Both the position numbers and the translations under genes were made by a program. Under the pieces are notes generated by a model that ran no database searches, was not told the origin of the DNA, and saw only the letters and a list, made by a program, of their open reading frames with translations. Below are positions 32,935-46,480 of a DNA stretch of 64,000 nt, piece after piece; the stretch's first letter is position 1, and every line of letters begins with the position of its first letter. Source of the DNA: Hyperoodon ampullatus (taxonomy: Eukaryota > Chordata > Mammalia > Artiodactyla > Ziphiidae); assembly GCA_949752795.1 (NCBI GenBank), contig OX457070.1, positions 40,385,685 to 40,449,684 on the forward strand, written 5' to 3'.

Positions 32935-34880
32935 TTTGTTAATAAGCCACAATAGAGGCATCCAGATTGGAAAGGAGGAAGCAAAACTATTTGCAGATGA
33001 CATGATCTTGTATATAGAAAATCTTCAGGAACTTACTAAAAAATTATTAGAACTAATGCATGAGTTTAGCAAGTTTGCAGGATAAAAGGTAACCAATTGT
33101 ATTGCTGTGTGCTTGCAATAAACTATCTGAACATGAAATTAAAAAACAATTCCAATTAAGAAAGTATCAAAGAAAATAAGATACTTGCAAATAAATTTAA
33201 CAAAAATGTGCAAGGCTTATACTCTGAAAATTACAAAGCATTGTTGAAAATAAATAAGATCTAAATAAATGGGAAGTTATCCCATATTCATGTATCAGAA
33301 GACTTAACTGTGCTAAGATGGCAGTATTCCCAATATTGATCTACAGATTTAATACAATGCCTATGAGAAGCCCAGTGGGGTTTTTTTTGGTAGAAATTAG
33401 CAAGTCACTTCTAACTTTCTTAGGGAATGTCATGGGACCCACCATAACCAAAAAAATCTTGAAAAAGAAGAACAAAGTTGGAAAACATACATTTCCAGAT
33501 TTCAAAACTTACTACAAAGCAAGCAGTGATCAAGAGAGTGTGGTACTGGTACAAAGATAAACATATAGATCAATGGGTTAGAATGAAGAGTTTAGAAATA
33601 AATCCGTGTATCTACAATCAACTGATTTTTGACAAGGGTTCCAAGACCATTTAATGGGGAAAGAATAGCCTTTTCAACAAATGGTGCTGGGACAACTGGA
33701 CAGCCAAATGCAAAAGAATAAAGTGGGATCCTTACTTTACATCATAGACAAATATTAATGCAAAATGAATCAAAGGCCTAAATATAAGAGCTAAAACTAT
33801 AAAATTCTTAGAAGAAAACATAAGTGTAAATCTTCATGACTTCAGATTCGACACTGGATTCTTAGATGTGACACAAAAGCACAAGCAACATAAGAAAAAA
33901 TAGATTGAACTGCATCAAAATTAAAAGTTTTGTGCTTCGAAAGACAATATTGAGAAAGTGAAGACAACCCACAGAATGGGAGAAAATATTTACAAATCAT
34001 ATATCTGATAAGCGACTTTTATGTAGAATATGTCGAGTCTTGCAAGTAATAATATAAAAATAATAACCAAATTTTAAAATGGGCAAAGGATCTGAATAGA
34101 CATTTCTGCAAAGAATATATATGAGTGGCAAATAATCACATGAAAAGATGCTTGGCATCATTTGTCATCAGGGAAATACCACAATGAGATATAACATCAC
34201 ACTCACTAGGATAGCTGGAATCAAAACATCAGATAATAATGAAGATGTGGATAAATTGGAGCCCTCATACACCACTGGTGGGAATGTAAAATGGCACAGC
34301 CACTTTTGGAAAACAGTCCAGAAGTTTCTCAAGCAGTTAAACACTGAATTACCATACAATCCAGTAATTCCACTCCTAGTTACATACCTGAGGTAAATGA
34401 AAAACGTACACAAATGTTTGTAGCAGCATTATTCATAATAGCCAAAAGGTAGAAACAACCAAAATGCCCATCAACTGATGGAATGGATAAACAAAATGTG
34501 GTATATCGATACAGTGCAATATTATTCGGCCACAAAAAGAATGAAGTATTGATACATTCCACAACATGAATGAACCTTGAAAACTTTATGCTAAGTGAAA
34601 AAAGCCAATCATAAAATACAACATCTTACATGAAATTTCCAGAATAGGCAAATATATACAGAAAGTAGATTAATGGTTGCTTAGGGCTAAGGAGGATAGA
34701 AGGATAGGGAGTCATAGCTAAAGTGAATGGGGTTTGAGGTGATGGGAATGTTCTAAAACTAACTATGGTGATAGTTGTACATATCAGTAAATATACTAAA
34801 AACAGTTGAATTATGCATTTTAAGTGGGTAAATTACATGGTATTTGCATTAAATTTCAATAAGGCTATTTTCTTTTTTTC
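32935..34880 (+). mobile_element. Old L1 (L1M-type), 5'-truncated, plus strand
   Basis: Starts in the ORF2 RT domain ([22 protein letters not shown] at about 32977-33042) and runs through ORF2 to a 3' UTR with 'CTATGGTGATAGTTGTACA' and 'GGGTAAATTACATGGTATTTG', typical of old L1. The frame is broken repeatedly: short open pieces such as 33318-33560 (IYRFNTMPM, TFPDFKTYYKA) and 34148-34396 (YNITLTRI, TELPYNPVIPLL) are fragments of one ORF2. Much older than the L1 copies at 5554 and 27021. Confidence 0.9.
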
Positions 34881-34884
34881 TTAA

Positions 34885-35575
34885 AGCCACTGTGGAGAAA
34901 GGAAATTGCATATCTCCAAGTGGAGATATTTAATAAAAATAAATAAAATATTTTAGGTGCAAAGTTATATATGTGTTAGGATCTACACAGTTTTGTTTAT
35001 ATATCTATAAAGCATATTATGCCCAACACAGGTATACACATTCTGTAGCTTACATATGGTACCCTACAACAAAGCCCCACATCTCTATTCTCTGTACTGA
35101 ATATAGGACTCAATATTGGACAGACACAGAACCATACTTTACTAATCTTGTGTGTGTGTATCTCGTAGTATACTAAAGTACCTTGGCAGGAGGTAACAAA
35201 ACGTGCCCTTTGCTTTGGGTCATTGACTCTTTTTACGTTTTATCCATACCTCAAAAAGAAAATAAAAACAGGAAGAATTATCTCCTGCCTTCTCTGTTAA
35301 GCTTTTTTACTTCTCCCCTATTACCACCTCCATCAGGATTGAATACTACCATATTTTCTCAGAGAAGTTTGCATATAACTGTGTCACAGCACTGATTTCA
35401 TCCTGAGTCACTTCTTTGTTTTCAGATGCTTGTTATGTCTACTAGGCTGCAGCACCTGGAGATCAGAGACTGTGTGTGATTTATTTTCCTCCCACAGTGA
35501 TAGACTTTCACTAAATTTCTGCAGAAAAAATGAAAATTTTACATTTGTGCATTCTAGAAGACAAATTTTTCTATC
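34885..35575. other. Unique sequence
   Basis: No gene, RNA or recognisable repeat is seen. Confidence 0.4.
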
Positions 35576-35579
35576 AAAT

Positions 35580-36310
35580 ATAATACAAAATCATAGAAAT
35601 TCAGAGTTGGGAGACCTTAGAAAATATTTGGTCTAGTGTCTCAATTAATGTTAAAAAATCTTTCCATAGCATTCTTGAAAAATGCTTTAATTCAAGCCAC
35701 TATTTGAACATTTCTGATGCCATAGACTCCATACCTCACAAAGGGGCTCATTACATTTTCAACTAGCTTTTATTGTTGAAAGGTTCATCATTAATGTTAA
35801 ACCTAATCTTGTAACTTCCACCCTTTGGTTGGTCTAAGATCTGTCACGTATGGCTATACAACATTATCCAATTCATCTTCCATGACAGCATATTAATTAT
35901 TTAAAGACACTATCATACTCTCCCTTGTCTTCTCTTTGTCAAGCTTCCCAGTTTATTCAAATGTTTCTCATAGATGTGGTTTCTGGACCTTTCACCGTAC
36001 GGAGTCAGCTCCTTGGGACACCACCAGATTTTTAATAACCCTTTTAAGTTGTACTTCCCAGAAAAGGAGCCTAAAACATGTGACCAGTGTCAAATACACT
36101 GATGTCTTTTTCCTTTCTTAATCTATACCTCGGGCTCCTGTTAATCATTCTAAAATTGCTTGAGTTATTTTGAAAGTCACATCACATGGTCTCCTACTAA
36201 GCTTGCCATAAACCCAACTCTTCTTATGTAGTTTTTCTTTCTGAATCCCGTTAAGTCAGATCTCCTTAGTTCTTCCACTTGCAATTCATCTTGTTCACCT
36301 TCGTACAAGT
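35580..36310 (-). mobile_element. L3/CR1 LINE relic
   Basis: The 35586 start ('ATAATACAAAATCATAGAAATTC', then 'AGAGTTGGGAGACCTTAGAAA') is the inverse of the CR1-type 3' end with ATTCTATGA-like units. Following text ('CTTTTATTGTTGAAAGGTTC', 'AACCTAATCTTGTAACTTCCACCC', 'GGTTTCTGGACCTTTCACCGT', 'CAATTCATCTTGTTCACC') keeps the order of the mammalian L3/CR1 3' region. It is very old and non-coding; part of the match is from memory. Confidence 0.6.
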
Positions 36311-36314
36311 TTCC

Positions 36315-39300
36315 ATACTGATTTGTGAATAAACAAAGTGCTCCGCCCAAACCAGTTGCTTAACAAAGGTCTGTACCTCTCTTTCATATCTCTTATCACA
36401 GAAGGAATGTTATGTTTACTAAGCAATTATGTGAGAGCAGGACCCATGTATATTTTTGGTCATCACTGTATCTTCATCAATTAGCAAAGTGACTGACAGA
36501 CAGTAGTCACTCATGAACACTATTTCTTTCCATAATTCTTTGACTGCATTGTCATGTTGCTGAAAACAAGTCAATTCAGAGAAATAGTTTGGTTGCATCA
36601 TCAGTCAATTCAGTCAAAAGAGTTAACTGAGTGACCTCATGGTGACAGTGTTTGAAATGATCTTCCCAATGAAGGATCAGTACCATTAAAAACCCAAAGT
36701 CAGTTCCAGATTTCCAAAATATGCCCCATCTTACCTAAGAAGCTAACCTCTGTGTCAAACAACTAACAATCCCATAGCCTGGAAAGCTTTAATTTGCTGA
36801 GTAAAGTGGGTGTCCACATGCTTAGTCTCTGCAACGCTGCCTTGTAATTAGGAGGTTCACAATGCTGATGGCCATGGCTACCACGTGTAAGATTCAAGGA
36901 AAGTTTATTTTCCTAGTTTTACTAATTCATGACAATTTTGATTTGAGCATGCACAATTTGTAAGGTATATAATCCATTTTTGTTTTCTTGATAAAGTAAA
37001 GAAAAATTCAAAGACATCTCAAGAAAAAGAACTGTTTAAGACTGTAAGGAAATGTAACATAAATAAATCGTAGGTACTATTGGAAGAGACAAGCAACCTA
37101 ACATTTCTAATTAAAATTGGGCTGTCACATTTTTCAGTATATGGAGGCTAAAGATTATCTTTTCTGTCATACACTAACTTGAACACATTATTTTATAAGT
37201 TACACTTGACATTCCAAAAGATTTTAGAATTTGGGAAGCTTTTTATCATTTTTTTGATATCCTCATATTTATGGAAGAATAGGCAGACAAACCTCCTGTT
37301 CTTTAATAACATAACATCAGGTACTCCTTGGAAACAGGACACAATAGAGAGAGGGACTGTTTATGAGTCAGAGAAACATGTGCTCCTGTCAACTTGAATA
37401 AGAGCCATCAGATATTTCTGGTGATGAAAACCTTTCAGTGAGGTGAAACAGGCCACATTCCATTCCTTTTATTTTCAGAGATGAGATGGATTTGAAAACC
37501 ATAACCTGGCTTCTTGATGCAAGGACTCGCCACATGAGATAATCTCCAGCACATTACTATTGGCAAGCAGATCTTTCACCCTTTTGTCTCCATGCATTAC
37601 AGAAAATGTTAAATCAGTTTGGTGTCCATATAAACTTTTGATCCTAGGAATAGCCTAGGGTACCATCATTATCTTCCCGAGGACCATGTATAGGCCTTCA
37701 GTAGGTAGTACTAATTTAATTTCTTTGCTAGAGGAAAAAGTAGCTGATTTTCTAGATCAATATTTGATTGAATATGTTTGAAATGTTGGCAGATAAAGGC
37801 CCCTTTTCTGGTCCAAAGACTTTTTGAACCACAGAGGTATAGCGTTCTAGCTCCCCTGGGATTTGAGTGGAAGGAGGTCTCAAAGATCTGTAAGAAGCCT
37901 TCCTGTCTTTCCTTGTGTTCTTCCAGCAAGACTCTCTAAAGGTTGAGATGAGAAAAAGATAAGATCAAGAACTGGAATGTCTTTATATCCATTTTTTTAA
38001 TCTTTCCTGGGGCTTCTCTTAACTAAAAATAATCGTTTATAACACTAGTTTACAAAAACCTCCTGTAATAGGATGGTTGAAAGAAAACCTATCTGATCAG
38101 CTTTAAGGAGGTAACCCAGTGACTTTGGCTAATAATTTGAGACCTCAGATTCTCCCACTTGTACCGCTAATTAAACAAGAATGCCCACGTACCATCAAAA
38201 ATAAAATGGATAGAAATTTAAAGGCTGAGATGTTAGACATAGATTAGAACTTGAGTTGTTTAGCTTAGATTGATAAATAAAAGACCTTTTCACGAACTGT
38301 GCTGGTTTGTAAAGACATTTACAAAGGAAAAATAAAGATTGGGAAAAATTTCCATCCATATAATATCTGACCATACAAACAAAAAAATCTAGTTCAGAAG
38401 TATATGTGTCACTGTAATCATTATTTTTTCTTTCTAAAGTGTTATCTAAATTAGCAGCTCTACCCCAAATAAAACAGCTCACACATGACTGAAGAGCATT
38501 ATTCAGAGTAAACAATTCTAGCAACACTGTTTTCTAAGTCTACGTATGAAATTCCAAGATTCTTGAGTAGAATGTTTTCCTTTAATTTTTTCCTTTGCCA
38601 CAGAAATGCACCTGCATTCCCTAAAAGCACAAAAAGGAAAGGATACTCACAACTCCTTCAACTCTCTTTCCGAATGTCGAACTTTTGTTTGACTGAAGGA
38701 GAAGTTTGCTTTCCCCTAGCAACTGATTTGAATATACAAGTTCATTTTAAAAAGAAGACTAGCCACTACATGAAAAGCCAACTGCAACTCCTTGGAAATG
38801 CAGACTCCAAAGGACTTATTCTCCACTGGTTAAGTCAAATCAGTTCTCTTATTTTGAGATGGGAGGATTACAATCAGTTTAGGTTTGTTGTTGTTGTATG
38901 TTTGTTTTTTCATAACGATTCCCCACAGCGTCCTTTTATATTGGTAAAACCACCTGGTCAAGGTAATAATATTTGCCATATAAATCGAACAACTATTCTG
39001 GCCATTATATCATATTTTTTACTTGGAATGGGAAATAATTAGTCTCTGAAAAGGGACTTCATTTTCTATATATTTTATTTTATAACAACTTGCTCACTGT
39101 TAGGTATAGAATAGTATACATAATAAATACTTAGGTTGATCAGTTATGTAGATAAACTTAATTTTTAAGTTCTGCTTTTAAGGAATAGTCATAATTTGAA
39201 TTAAGTAAACCAAGTTTCTATCTACAATTACATTATGACATATACAACACTAATGTCATCAGAGATTGTAATAGAGTATTTTTCACAGTGCTTATATGTC

Positions 39301-39870
39301 AATTGAACATAACACATAAGCAACTGCTACAGGCAGAAGGATCTTCAATGCAAACTCAAATTGCCCCTGAATCTTTGATTTAGAATCTTTGCTTCAGGGT
39401 CTTCTTGCAACCCAAGCATCCCCTGTCAACCAGGCAGCTCTGATTGTTAGTTTTTGAGAGAGTTTCCTTTTTTTTTTTTTCATGGCCTAAAAAGAACAAA
39501 AGACAAAAGCAGTGAGGGTTTTTGGATATGAAAATTTAGATTGACACCAGCAAGAAATATGAAGTATTTCTTATGCCTTTCCTCAATATTATTGTTAATA
39601 AAAATGTGGCTCTACATTTCCCCCAAACCTCGTGTTTTGTAAGGTTCAATCTACATATCTCTTGTAATAGAAGTCCTTCCATACACAAAGATTTAAGGTT
39701 TAATATCTCCTGATATTTTCCCTAAATAAAATCATGGGCACTAGACTAATGTATTTCATTGGTACATGTCAAATCTAATTTGAAAATTCTGTCTAATTTT
39801 ATAATGCACAAATATTAGTTACCTACCCACATTCCCCATCCTTTTGGAAATCAGAAGTTGGAGGGGAGGG
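36315..39870. other. Unique sequence; contains a 159-codon open frame of unknown status
   Basis: No repeat family is recognised over about 3.5 kb, the longest such run in the window. A plus-strand frame at 38563-39042 (MSRMFSFNFFLCH to MGNN) stays open for 159 codons but shows no domain, signal peptide or repeat and is likely chance, since AT-rich DNA with few stops gives such frames. No splice-flanked exon can be argued from sequence alone. Confidence 0.4.
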
Positions 39871-39879
39871 TAGAAGGGA

Positions 39880-40245
39880 TATGTATTTACTCCTTCCCTA
39901 TATAATTCATATTTTTAGGGAAAGGTGAGCCCACTCTCAGTCTCTCAGCTCTAGGAGAATCTTATCGACTTGCTTAAAAACTTTTCTCCCATGAATTGGA
40001 AAGGAAGCACGGAACTCCACTAAGGCTGGGCACCATCATCTCACCTCAAGGAGAGGTAGGCTTGGGATGATGCCCTTACCCTAATTCACAGGAAATTAGA
40101 GAGGTAAACACTGTGTCCTTGACAGCCTCTGGATCAAGTAGCCCTGAAGTCTGCCCTACCTCTTGATTTTCCTTGCCTGAGCAATCAATCTCCTTTATCA
40201 TTTAGGCTCTTGAGTTGGGTTTTCTGTTATTTGTAGCATTACAGA
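39880..40245 (+). repeat. Possible old LTR-like repeat (not identified)
   Basis: The end at about 40195-40245 ('ATTTAGGCTCTTGAGTTGGGTTTTCTGTTATTTG') resembles the 3' end of old mammalian LTR repeats. Only this end looks familiar; the rest is not recognised. Confidence 0.35.
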
Positions 40246-40865
40246 TACTGATTGTCTAACTTTCCATTTTTTAGCATATTTCTTTTCCTATTTTGTCATA
40301 GCCACAAGGAACATAGATCATTTGTGGCAAATGATCTGGTTTCCTTGTGACAACATAGCCATGATCCAAATTCTACTCTTCAGATATTTAAATTTCTAAT
40401 TCATTTTCTTAATGGAATTTTCATTATTTCTAACATCACATTCAATCTAGAAATCAAATTCTAAAAATATCTGTTTTACTCCTGACTACTGTACCTCCCA
40501 GCTGACTCTGAACCTGGGGATGTAAAGGTTTCATGAAAGATACAACCCTGAAACCCACTAATGGGAGCAGAGGGTTTCATTCATACCATGCACATGCTGG
40601 TTGAAACCCAACAGATCTTTTTTACTTAAGCAAAAATTGTAAGCAGAATACATTGTTTGAACATTATCCTGAAACAGTGCCTTTAATATAATTCCATTAA
40701 GGTGAATTTTTAAATCTACATATATGACATTAAACAAAGTGGCCTAATGACAAATATCCATGATTAAATACTTCCATTTAACTTTATTATACAAATAATG
40801 TTTGTATTGATATGAATCAGGAAACATTTTTTCAAAGAATCTGGGTGGCTATTCATATTTTTTTA
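40245..40865. other. Unique sequence
   Basis: No gene, RNA or repeat is recognised. Confidence 0.4.
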
Positions 40866-40869
40866 CTTT

Positions 40870-41110
40870 CATTTATTTTTTTAAATTTTTTATTGGAGTA
40901 TAGTTCCTTTACAATATTGTGTTAGTTTTTACTGTACAGCAAAGTGAATCAGGTATAAGTATACATATATCCCCTCTTTTTTGGATTTCCTTCTCATTTA
41001 GGTCACTATAGAGCATTGAGTAGAGTTCCCCGGGCTATACAGTAGATTCTCATTAGTTATCTATTTTATACATAGTATCATATATTTTTAAGTTTCTCAG
41101 TTTACTAATC
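40870..41110 (-). mobile_element. L1 3' UTR fragment
   Basis: The reversed L1 3' end ('TTATTGGAGTATAGTTCCTTTACAATATTGTGTTAG', then 'ACTGTACAGCAAAGTGAATCAG') is the same 3' UTR start as at 5580 and 27075. A short severely 5'-truncated insertion. Confidence 0.85.
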
Positions 41111-41114
41111 ATTT

Positions 41115-42335
41115 TGTTTATTTTTGCCGATAAATTTGCAAGAGGCTTTAAGACAGCTGAATTTTACAAATGAAATTAATGTATGTCTGGAGGCACTGTG
41201 ATGCACTTAGTATACATACCATTTGTTTTGATTATGTGATTAACATGTTCTTCTTACTCATACTATAAGAAATAGGATATGGTTAATTACATGACTTTTA
41301 ATTACAAGAAAATAATGTAACTAAAATATGCCATCTATTTTTCTTTTATCTGCTACTGTTACCTATATAACATTCTCTTTGGTGATGAGGATTGGATGCT
41401 CTTAAAAGAGAAAAAAGATGAACCACAGTGGGTAGTATGAATTCTAATATTTATGGCAAAGAAATGAATATAATACGTACTGGAAATTTTGAGCAAACTC
41501 TGTGATATATACATATAAAATATTCTGTATTTATACGTGTAAAATATTCTGTAGAATTTCAGACAGTTTGAAATTAGTCATTCTTTTTCTTGATATTCAT
41601 ATTCTGGGATGATTACATTAGTCTTAAACTAGCTAGATGAATAATCCTGAGGGTAAAAAGAGCTGTGATTCAACTTCTGGGTGTATGTCATAAGCCTATG
41701 ACTAAGGGATGGTGATTCCCCACTTACTGAAGCAAGAAATTACCAGAAGTAGAGGGAATAAAGATAAGGTTCAATGAAAGCAGAAGAGAAAAACATGGGA
41801 CCCATGGAGCCAGAGTTGGCCCTGAGATTGTGGCAGTTGGATAAGCCCTGTGCACTAGGTCTCCTTCATTACTTCAGAAAACACTGTAACCAGAGTCCCA
41901 TCATGTAGACGAAGCATGGTTGCCAGGAATGCAGGAGGCCGCCATTTTTCTGGAGTTAGACAAAAGATATTGGTCATCTGAGAGATGTCCACTCTCATCT
42001 TGGGATGAGGCTTCTGGATATAATCAAGGCAGAGTGGCACAACTGGCATTACTGGATGGGGATTCATGGTGGGCTTTCAAGCCAATAGTACCATGGGAAC
42101 TGAAGGCGGGTGATACAAGGAAAAACAGAGATGGTAACTATTGCACCAGGAAATTAACACTGCTACTCACAGCATAATCCTTAATGATTTCTCCAAAAGC
42201 TACAAATTGGGGTCTATTTTAGATGATGTCTTGATATAATTATATGAATAGACTCTATGATGTAGGCTCATGGAAGCAGGGGATATGAATTATGTAGTTC
42301 TTAGTAGTTATCTGCACCCATGTAGTATGCACTGA
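41115..42335. other. Unique sequence
   Basis: No gene is supported. A minus-strand frame at 41855-42067 (70 codons) and the plus-strand one at 41920-42177 overlap each other and lack family features. Confidence 0.4.
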
Positions 42336-42339
42336 ACAT

Positions 42340-42500
42340 GGTATGTTGAATAGGGCACAAGTTAGAAGTCCTGCTTTCCAGTCTTAGCTGTTGTCAATAA
42401 TTGCATTGCAGTGGGAAAACCAGAACCAGTGTAAGCCTTCACTTCCTCTTTTATGAAATGAAAATAAGGAAATCATCCAGGATGATCTTTAACATCTCTC
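42340..42500 (+). mobile_element. MIR SINE relic
   Basis: A weak match: 'TCTTAGCTGTTGTCAATAATTG', then 'CACTTCCTCTTTTATGAAATGA' and 'GGATGATCTTTAACATCTC'. The order fits MIR, with strong divergence. Confidence 0.5.
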
Positions 42501-42646
42501 AAAAACATTTCATGGTTTACACATTTCTGGTAGATATCCTGAGACAATAGGCATCATCTCTATTTTTTCTTGTCCCACCTAACTTCAGTAGCCATTTACT
42601 ATTCATTATTATATGTAAGCTGATTTTCCTAAATCACTAGCCTTTT

Positions 42647-42880
42647 AAAAAAAATTTTATTGAAGTATAGTTGATTTACAATGTTGTGTTATTTTCTGCT
42701 GTACAGCAAAGTGACTCGGTTACACATATATATATTCTTTTTCATATTCTTTTCCATTATGGTGTATCACAGGATATTGAATATAGTTCCCTGTGCTATA
42801 GAGTAGGACCTTGTTGTTTATCCAGTCTCCATATAATAGTTTGCATCTGCTAATCCCAAACTCCCAAATTTGTCTTTTAA
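42647..42880 (-). mobile_element. L1 3' UTR fragment
   Basis: The reversed artiodactyl-type L1 3' UTR: 'TTGAAGTATAGTTGATTTACAATG', 'CTGTACAGCAAAGTGACTCGG', 'CACAGGATATTGAATATAGTTCCC', 'CTGCTAATCCCAAACTCCCAA'. CTTTTAAA occurs on both sides (about 42641 and 42876) as a possible short target duplication. Confidence 0.85.
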
Positions 42881-42884
42881 AGAT

Positions 42885-44855
42885 TAGCAGCTCTTCTACT
42901 ATTTCCACAACTTCCTTAAAGAAGTTTATCATATCAAACTATGAATCTAAAAGAGTAGAAACTAAGCACCCAGCAGTGATGTTGGATATGCAATAGTCTC
43001 CAAAAGGATAAAAGTAAGCCGGGCAAAAATCTCTGTTTTGTTACCTGCCTCTGATACATTTGTGAAGGAGTGTTAATGAAACATGAAAGTGATGTTCCCA
43101 TCACATATTTTTGGATTATCGTGCAGCCACATCAATTGGAAGCCTAATGAAACAGAGACCACCTACGGAGGAGGGATATGGTCTTCCTCTGTCTGCCTGC
43201 ATCCAACTTACCAACTGGCTGTGTAGAACCAGCTGCCTGTTTGTATGAGGCCCTAGTACTGACCACACATTTAACCTTGATAATGGGCCGTGCCAGTTTC
43301 CACCATCTTTCACTGGTAGAAATACGTCATAGCACTCTACAGTTATGTGGTGATGGTAACAGGTAATAGGCATATTTCCACTTAGGGTGATCTCAAAGTT
43401 CCAGCTCTGTATCCTCTCACAATGTTGACCTATTGGAACTAGACCAGGTCGCAGATAAATTAACTGGCCCTTCCTCTATTTAACCCTTTCCACTGACTAA
43501 GGGAACATGCTGTGTATTCATTGAATAGAATTTCTCACAAGCAGGGGAATAACAATAAGAAACCTACTAGGTGGGTTCCCACAAAACATATCAGGGACTC
43601 CATAAAGAGGAAAATTGATGATGTTCCAAATGGAATTGTTCTATTCTTTGTTTTTGCACCTGTTCAAACTGACATCTGGTATTAGGCTTGTAACTAGTCA
43701 AACATTACTACTTTCCATCAAGATGACTGGGAGAAACAAAGAAAGAGAATATAGTGTAAAGTAGTAGTTCATCCTTTGTCCTCGTCAGGCTCCCTACCTG
43801 TGCTTATCATTGACTGCAGTTTATTCTTGTTTTCTTTTTCTTTTTTTTTTTTTTAGTTTGACTTCTAGAAGCCATCTGGCATTCAGTCTAATTCCCACAT
43901 TACAGCTCTCCATAAGTCAGTCTGCTGTCAGGTTATAGGATTAAGTTTAAGGTTTTCTTAATTCATTGTGAGGTTCTTCATGGATATGGTCTATTATATC
44001 TTCCTGAGCTTGTCCAGTTGTAGATTTCTGTATGTGATTTATGTTTAGCAGGTGTTAGTTTGCTAGAGCTTTCTAAATATCAGCTTCACAATGCAAGGGA
44101 GGCTTTGGAAGACACAAGGACTCAAAACTGTATTGCTCCACAACTGGAGAATGGCCTCCCTGCTGAAATTCAATGTTGCAGAGCCATTTATTAAGCCAAA
44201 AAGATGGATATTTCAATATATGGAAATTAAAGAGACTCAAATTCCAACATCAACTCACCATTTGCACCTATGTATTATGTGGCTCTCAGGATATAGTATA
44301 TCATTTAACAGGTAGGACAACTAGGTGAGTTTAAAAATAGAGATTTATTCTTTGCTATAAATTACTGTGAATTTGAGTGTTATTTTGTAATGTCCTACTT
44401 TTAAGTTGAATTCTTTTGTATGATTTTTGTTTTCCTGGTGTAAAGTTTAAGTGTTTAATGAAAACCTAGGTATTGTTAGGGAGAGGGGGAAAAAAAGGCT
44501 GCCTTTACAGAGTATACCTAATAAAGCATTTGAAAATGCATTATTATACATTTGGAAGATGTATATAGCATTGTAGGAAACAGGAAATAAGGAATAAAGC
44601 TCATTTAATAATGAATGTCCACATAAGTGTCTGAAAGCTATTATGAAATTTTTATTTCTTATGTTACATGCATTTTAATAAAATTTCTAGATCAGGATAT
44701 GATTTCTATCTTCTCATGACAATGGGCTGTTTGTCTTAGCTTTGTGTGCATGATACAATACGATGTTTATTAAACCCATAAAATCTTTTGCCTCATATTG
44801 GTCTTTTATGTGATATAGATATAGATACAGATCTTTTGTTTTAAAACTCTGTTTC
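42885..44855. other. Unique sequence
   Basis: No repeat family or gene is recognised. A 74-codon plus-strand frame at 44091-44315 ends near a GT (ACAGGTAGG), which recalls a splice donor but is not enough to call an exon. Confidence 0.35.
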
Positions 44856-44859
44856 ATAG

Positions 44860-45040
44860 TTATTCCTCACCTCACCTACAGGAAGGAAATTGTTACACAC
44901 ATATTGTAGATGATTAATCCAAGATATAGGGAGATTAAGATACTGTGCCTGTGGTCTCACTGAGAGTTAATCAAAATTAAAATGCACAGCTCTGAGTTCC
45001 CAGGCCAGTGCTCAGCCCCTGGAGCTATGTCACTTTGCAC
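44860..45040 (+). mobile_element. MIR SINE relic
   Basis: The order 'TCACCTCACCTACAGGAAGGA', 'TTAATCCAAGATATAGGGAG', 'ACAGCTCTGAGTTCCCAGGCC', 'AGTGCTCAGCCCCTGGAGC' fits MIR. Diverged and non-coding. Confidence 0.65.
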
Positions 45041-45059
45041 TATAAATTGTCCCTATAAT

Positions 45060-46480
45060 TTAAAAAATTTATAATGTGCTCATCAGTTTGCATATCTGAG
45101 TATGAATTACAAACATTAAAATTGGCTACAACTCTTCATCACTCAGTTACTAACAAGAAGCACCTAAAAGGTCAAAGTCATGAAAGGCCAAAGTAAATGA
45201 TATGTGTGCACCTTTTGCTAAACACTGTGCATACAATGCAATATGTATTCCTTATTTTTTCTGACACTAGGAGATAGTTCAAACCTTGGTTTATTCATAG
45301 CATCGATAGTTGACTGTGAATTATTAGAAGAAATTAAAATGGTACTCAAAATTATTTTAGTATGATTCAGACTTGATATCATCTTTAGACACCAAGTATT
45401 AAGGGAAAATACTTATGAACATACAAGTCATTAATAAGATATAATGTAATCCTTCAATTAAGAATCAGTACAATTTTTTAAAAAGCCAGTAATATATAAA
45501 AAGAGTCATATAGCAATATAACATGTATTAAGCACTGATGAAATGCATTGTGATTTGGGGAGTTCTTGATTTCTATGGACATTTCCTGTATAATAAGAAA
45601 ATTTCCATAATTTTCTATCTTCAGCTGTTGTTGTTCTCATTCTTTCTCCTGTTACGTTTCCATTGTTTGACATCTGACAGTCAGTATCAATGGAGCAGTT
45701 AACCATATAGCATTGATAGGAATACCAACTCAAAAAAATTGTCAAAAGAACACAGAAAATTTGGGATCTATTTTGAAAAGGCTGATGGTCTCACTGTAAT
45801 TAAAGTATGAGTAATGCTGCTTGTGTGTTTGTTACACAATTCTACTGGTATAGAGTTAAAGAAATGTGGGAACCTACAGTGGATTGTAATGAAAAAGAAC
45901 TTTTATTCTCCAGTCAGTGATAATAAAGCATAACTCCTTAGGGAGAGATTTTTCCCCATAGTATTTGCACCACCTTCCTTTTAAATGCTACTAAGTGTGA
46001 AATTAGTGTTGTCCCTCAAAGTGCATAAGATTAATTGTTAGTAACTGAACACGTTTGGGGGTTAATTATATAAAAATTGATATTAAAGAATACTACCAGA
46101 TTGATTGAGTTTTACAGTTTGCATTTCGTTTTCAAATTACATGAGTTGAAAGGCAATGGTAAGAAACAATAAAAATTCATTCAAAGCTGCTAAAGCAAAT
46201 TAAGGTTTACTAGTCCTTTGAAAGACAAATGAGTCAAATGCTGTAATGTAGGGAAAGCAGTAAAAATGATTCTGAAATTAACTGTAAAATTAAAATATCA
46301 ACTGTTCTAAGACAGTACATGTTGACCACACTTGTGGAGGTGACCTGGCTTTCCCTGTGTGTCTGACTAGGGCAGGTAGAGCAAACCAGGAACCCAGGGC
46401 TATTCTTTGAAAATATAAATTATGATGATTTGACTGGAGAATGGGAAAAAGTGCATTCAATTCATTGTCTCCCGTTATTC
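45060..46480. other. Unique sequence
   Basis: No gene, RNA or repeat is recognised. Confidence 0.4.

Noticed and set aside
32876..33085. A separate small RT-like gene ([12 protein letters not shown])
   Set aside because: It is a fragment of the old plus-strand L1 ORF2; the same element continues to 34880 with frame breaks.
44091..44315. 74-codon frame ending near ACAGGTAGG, possible exon
   Set aside because: A donor-like motif alone is weak; no acceptor, homologue or conservation could be shown.
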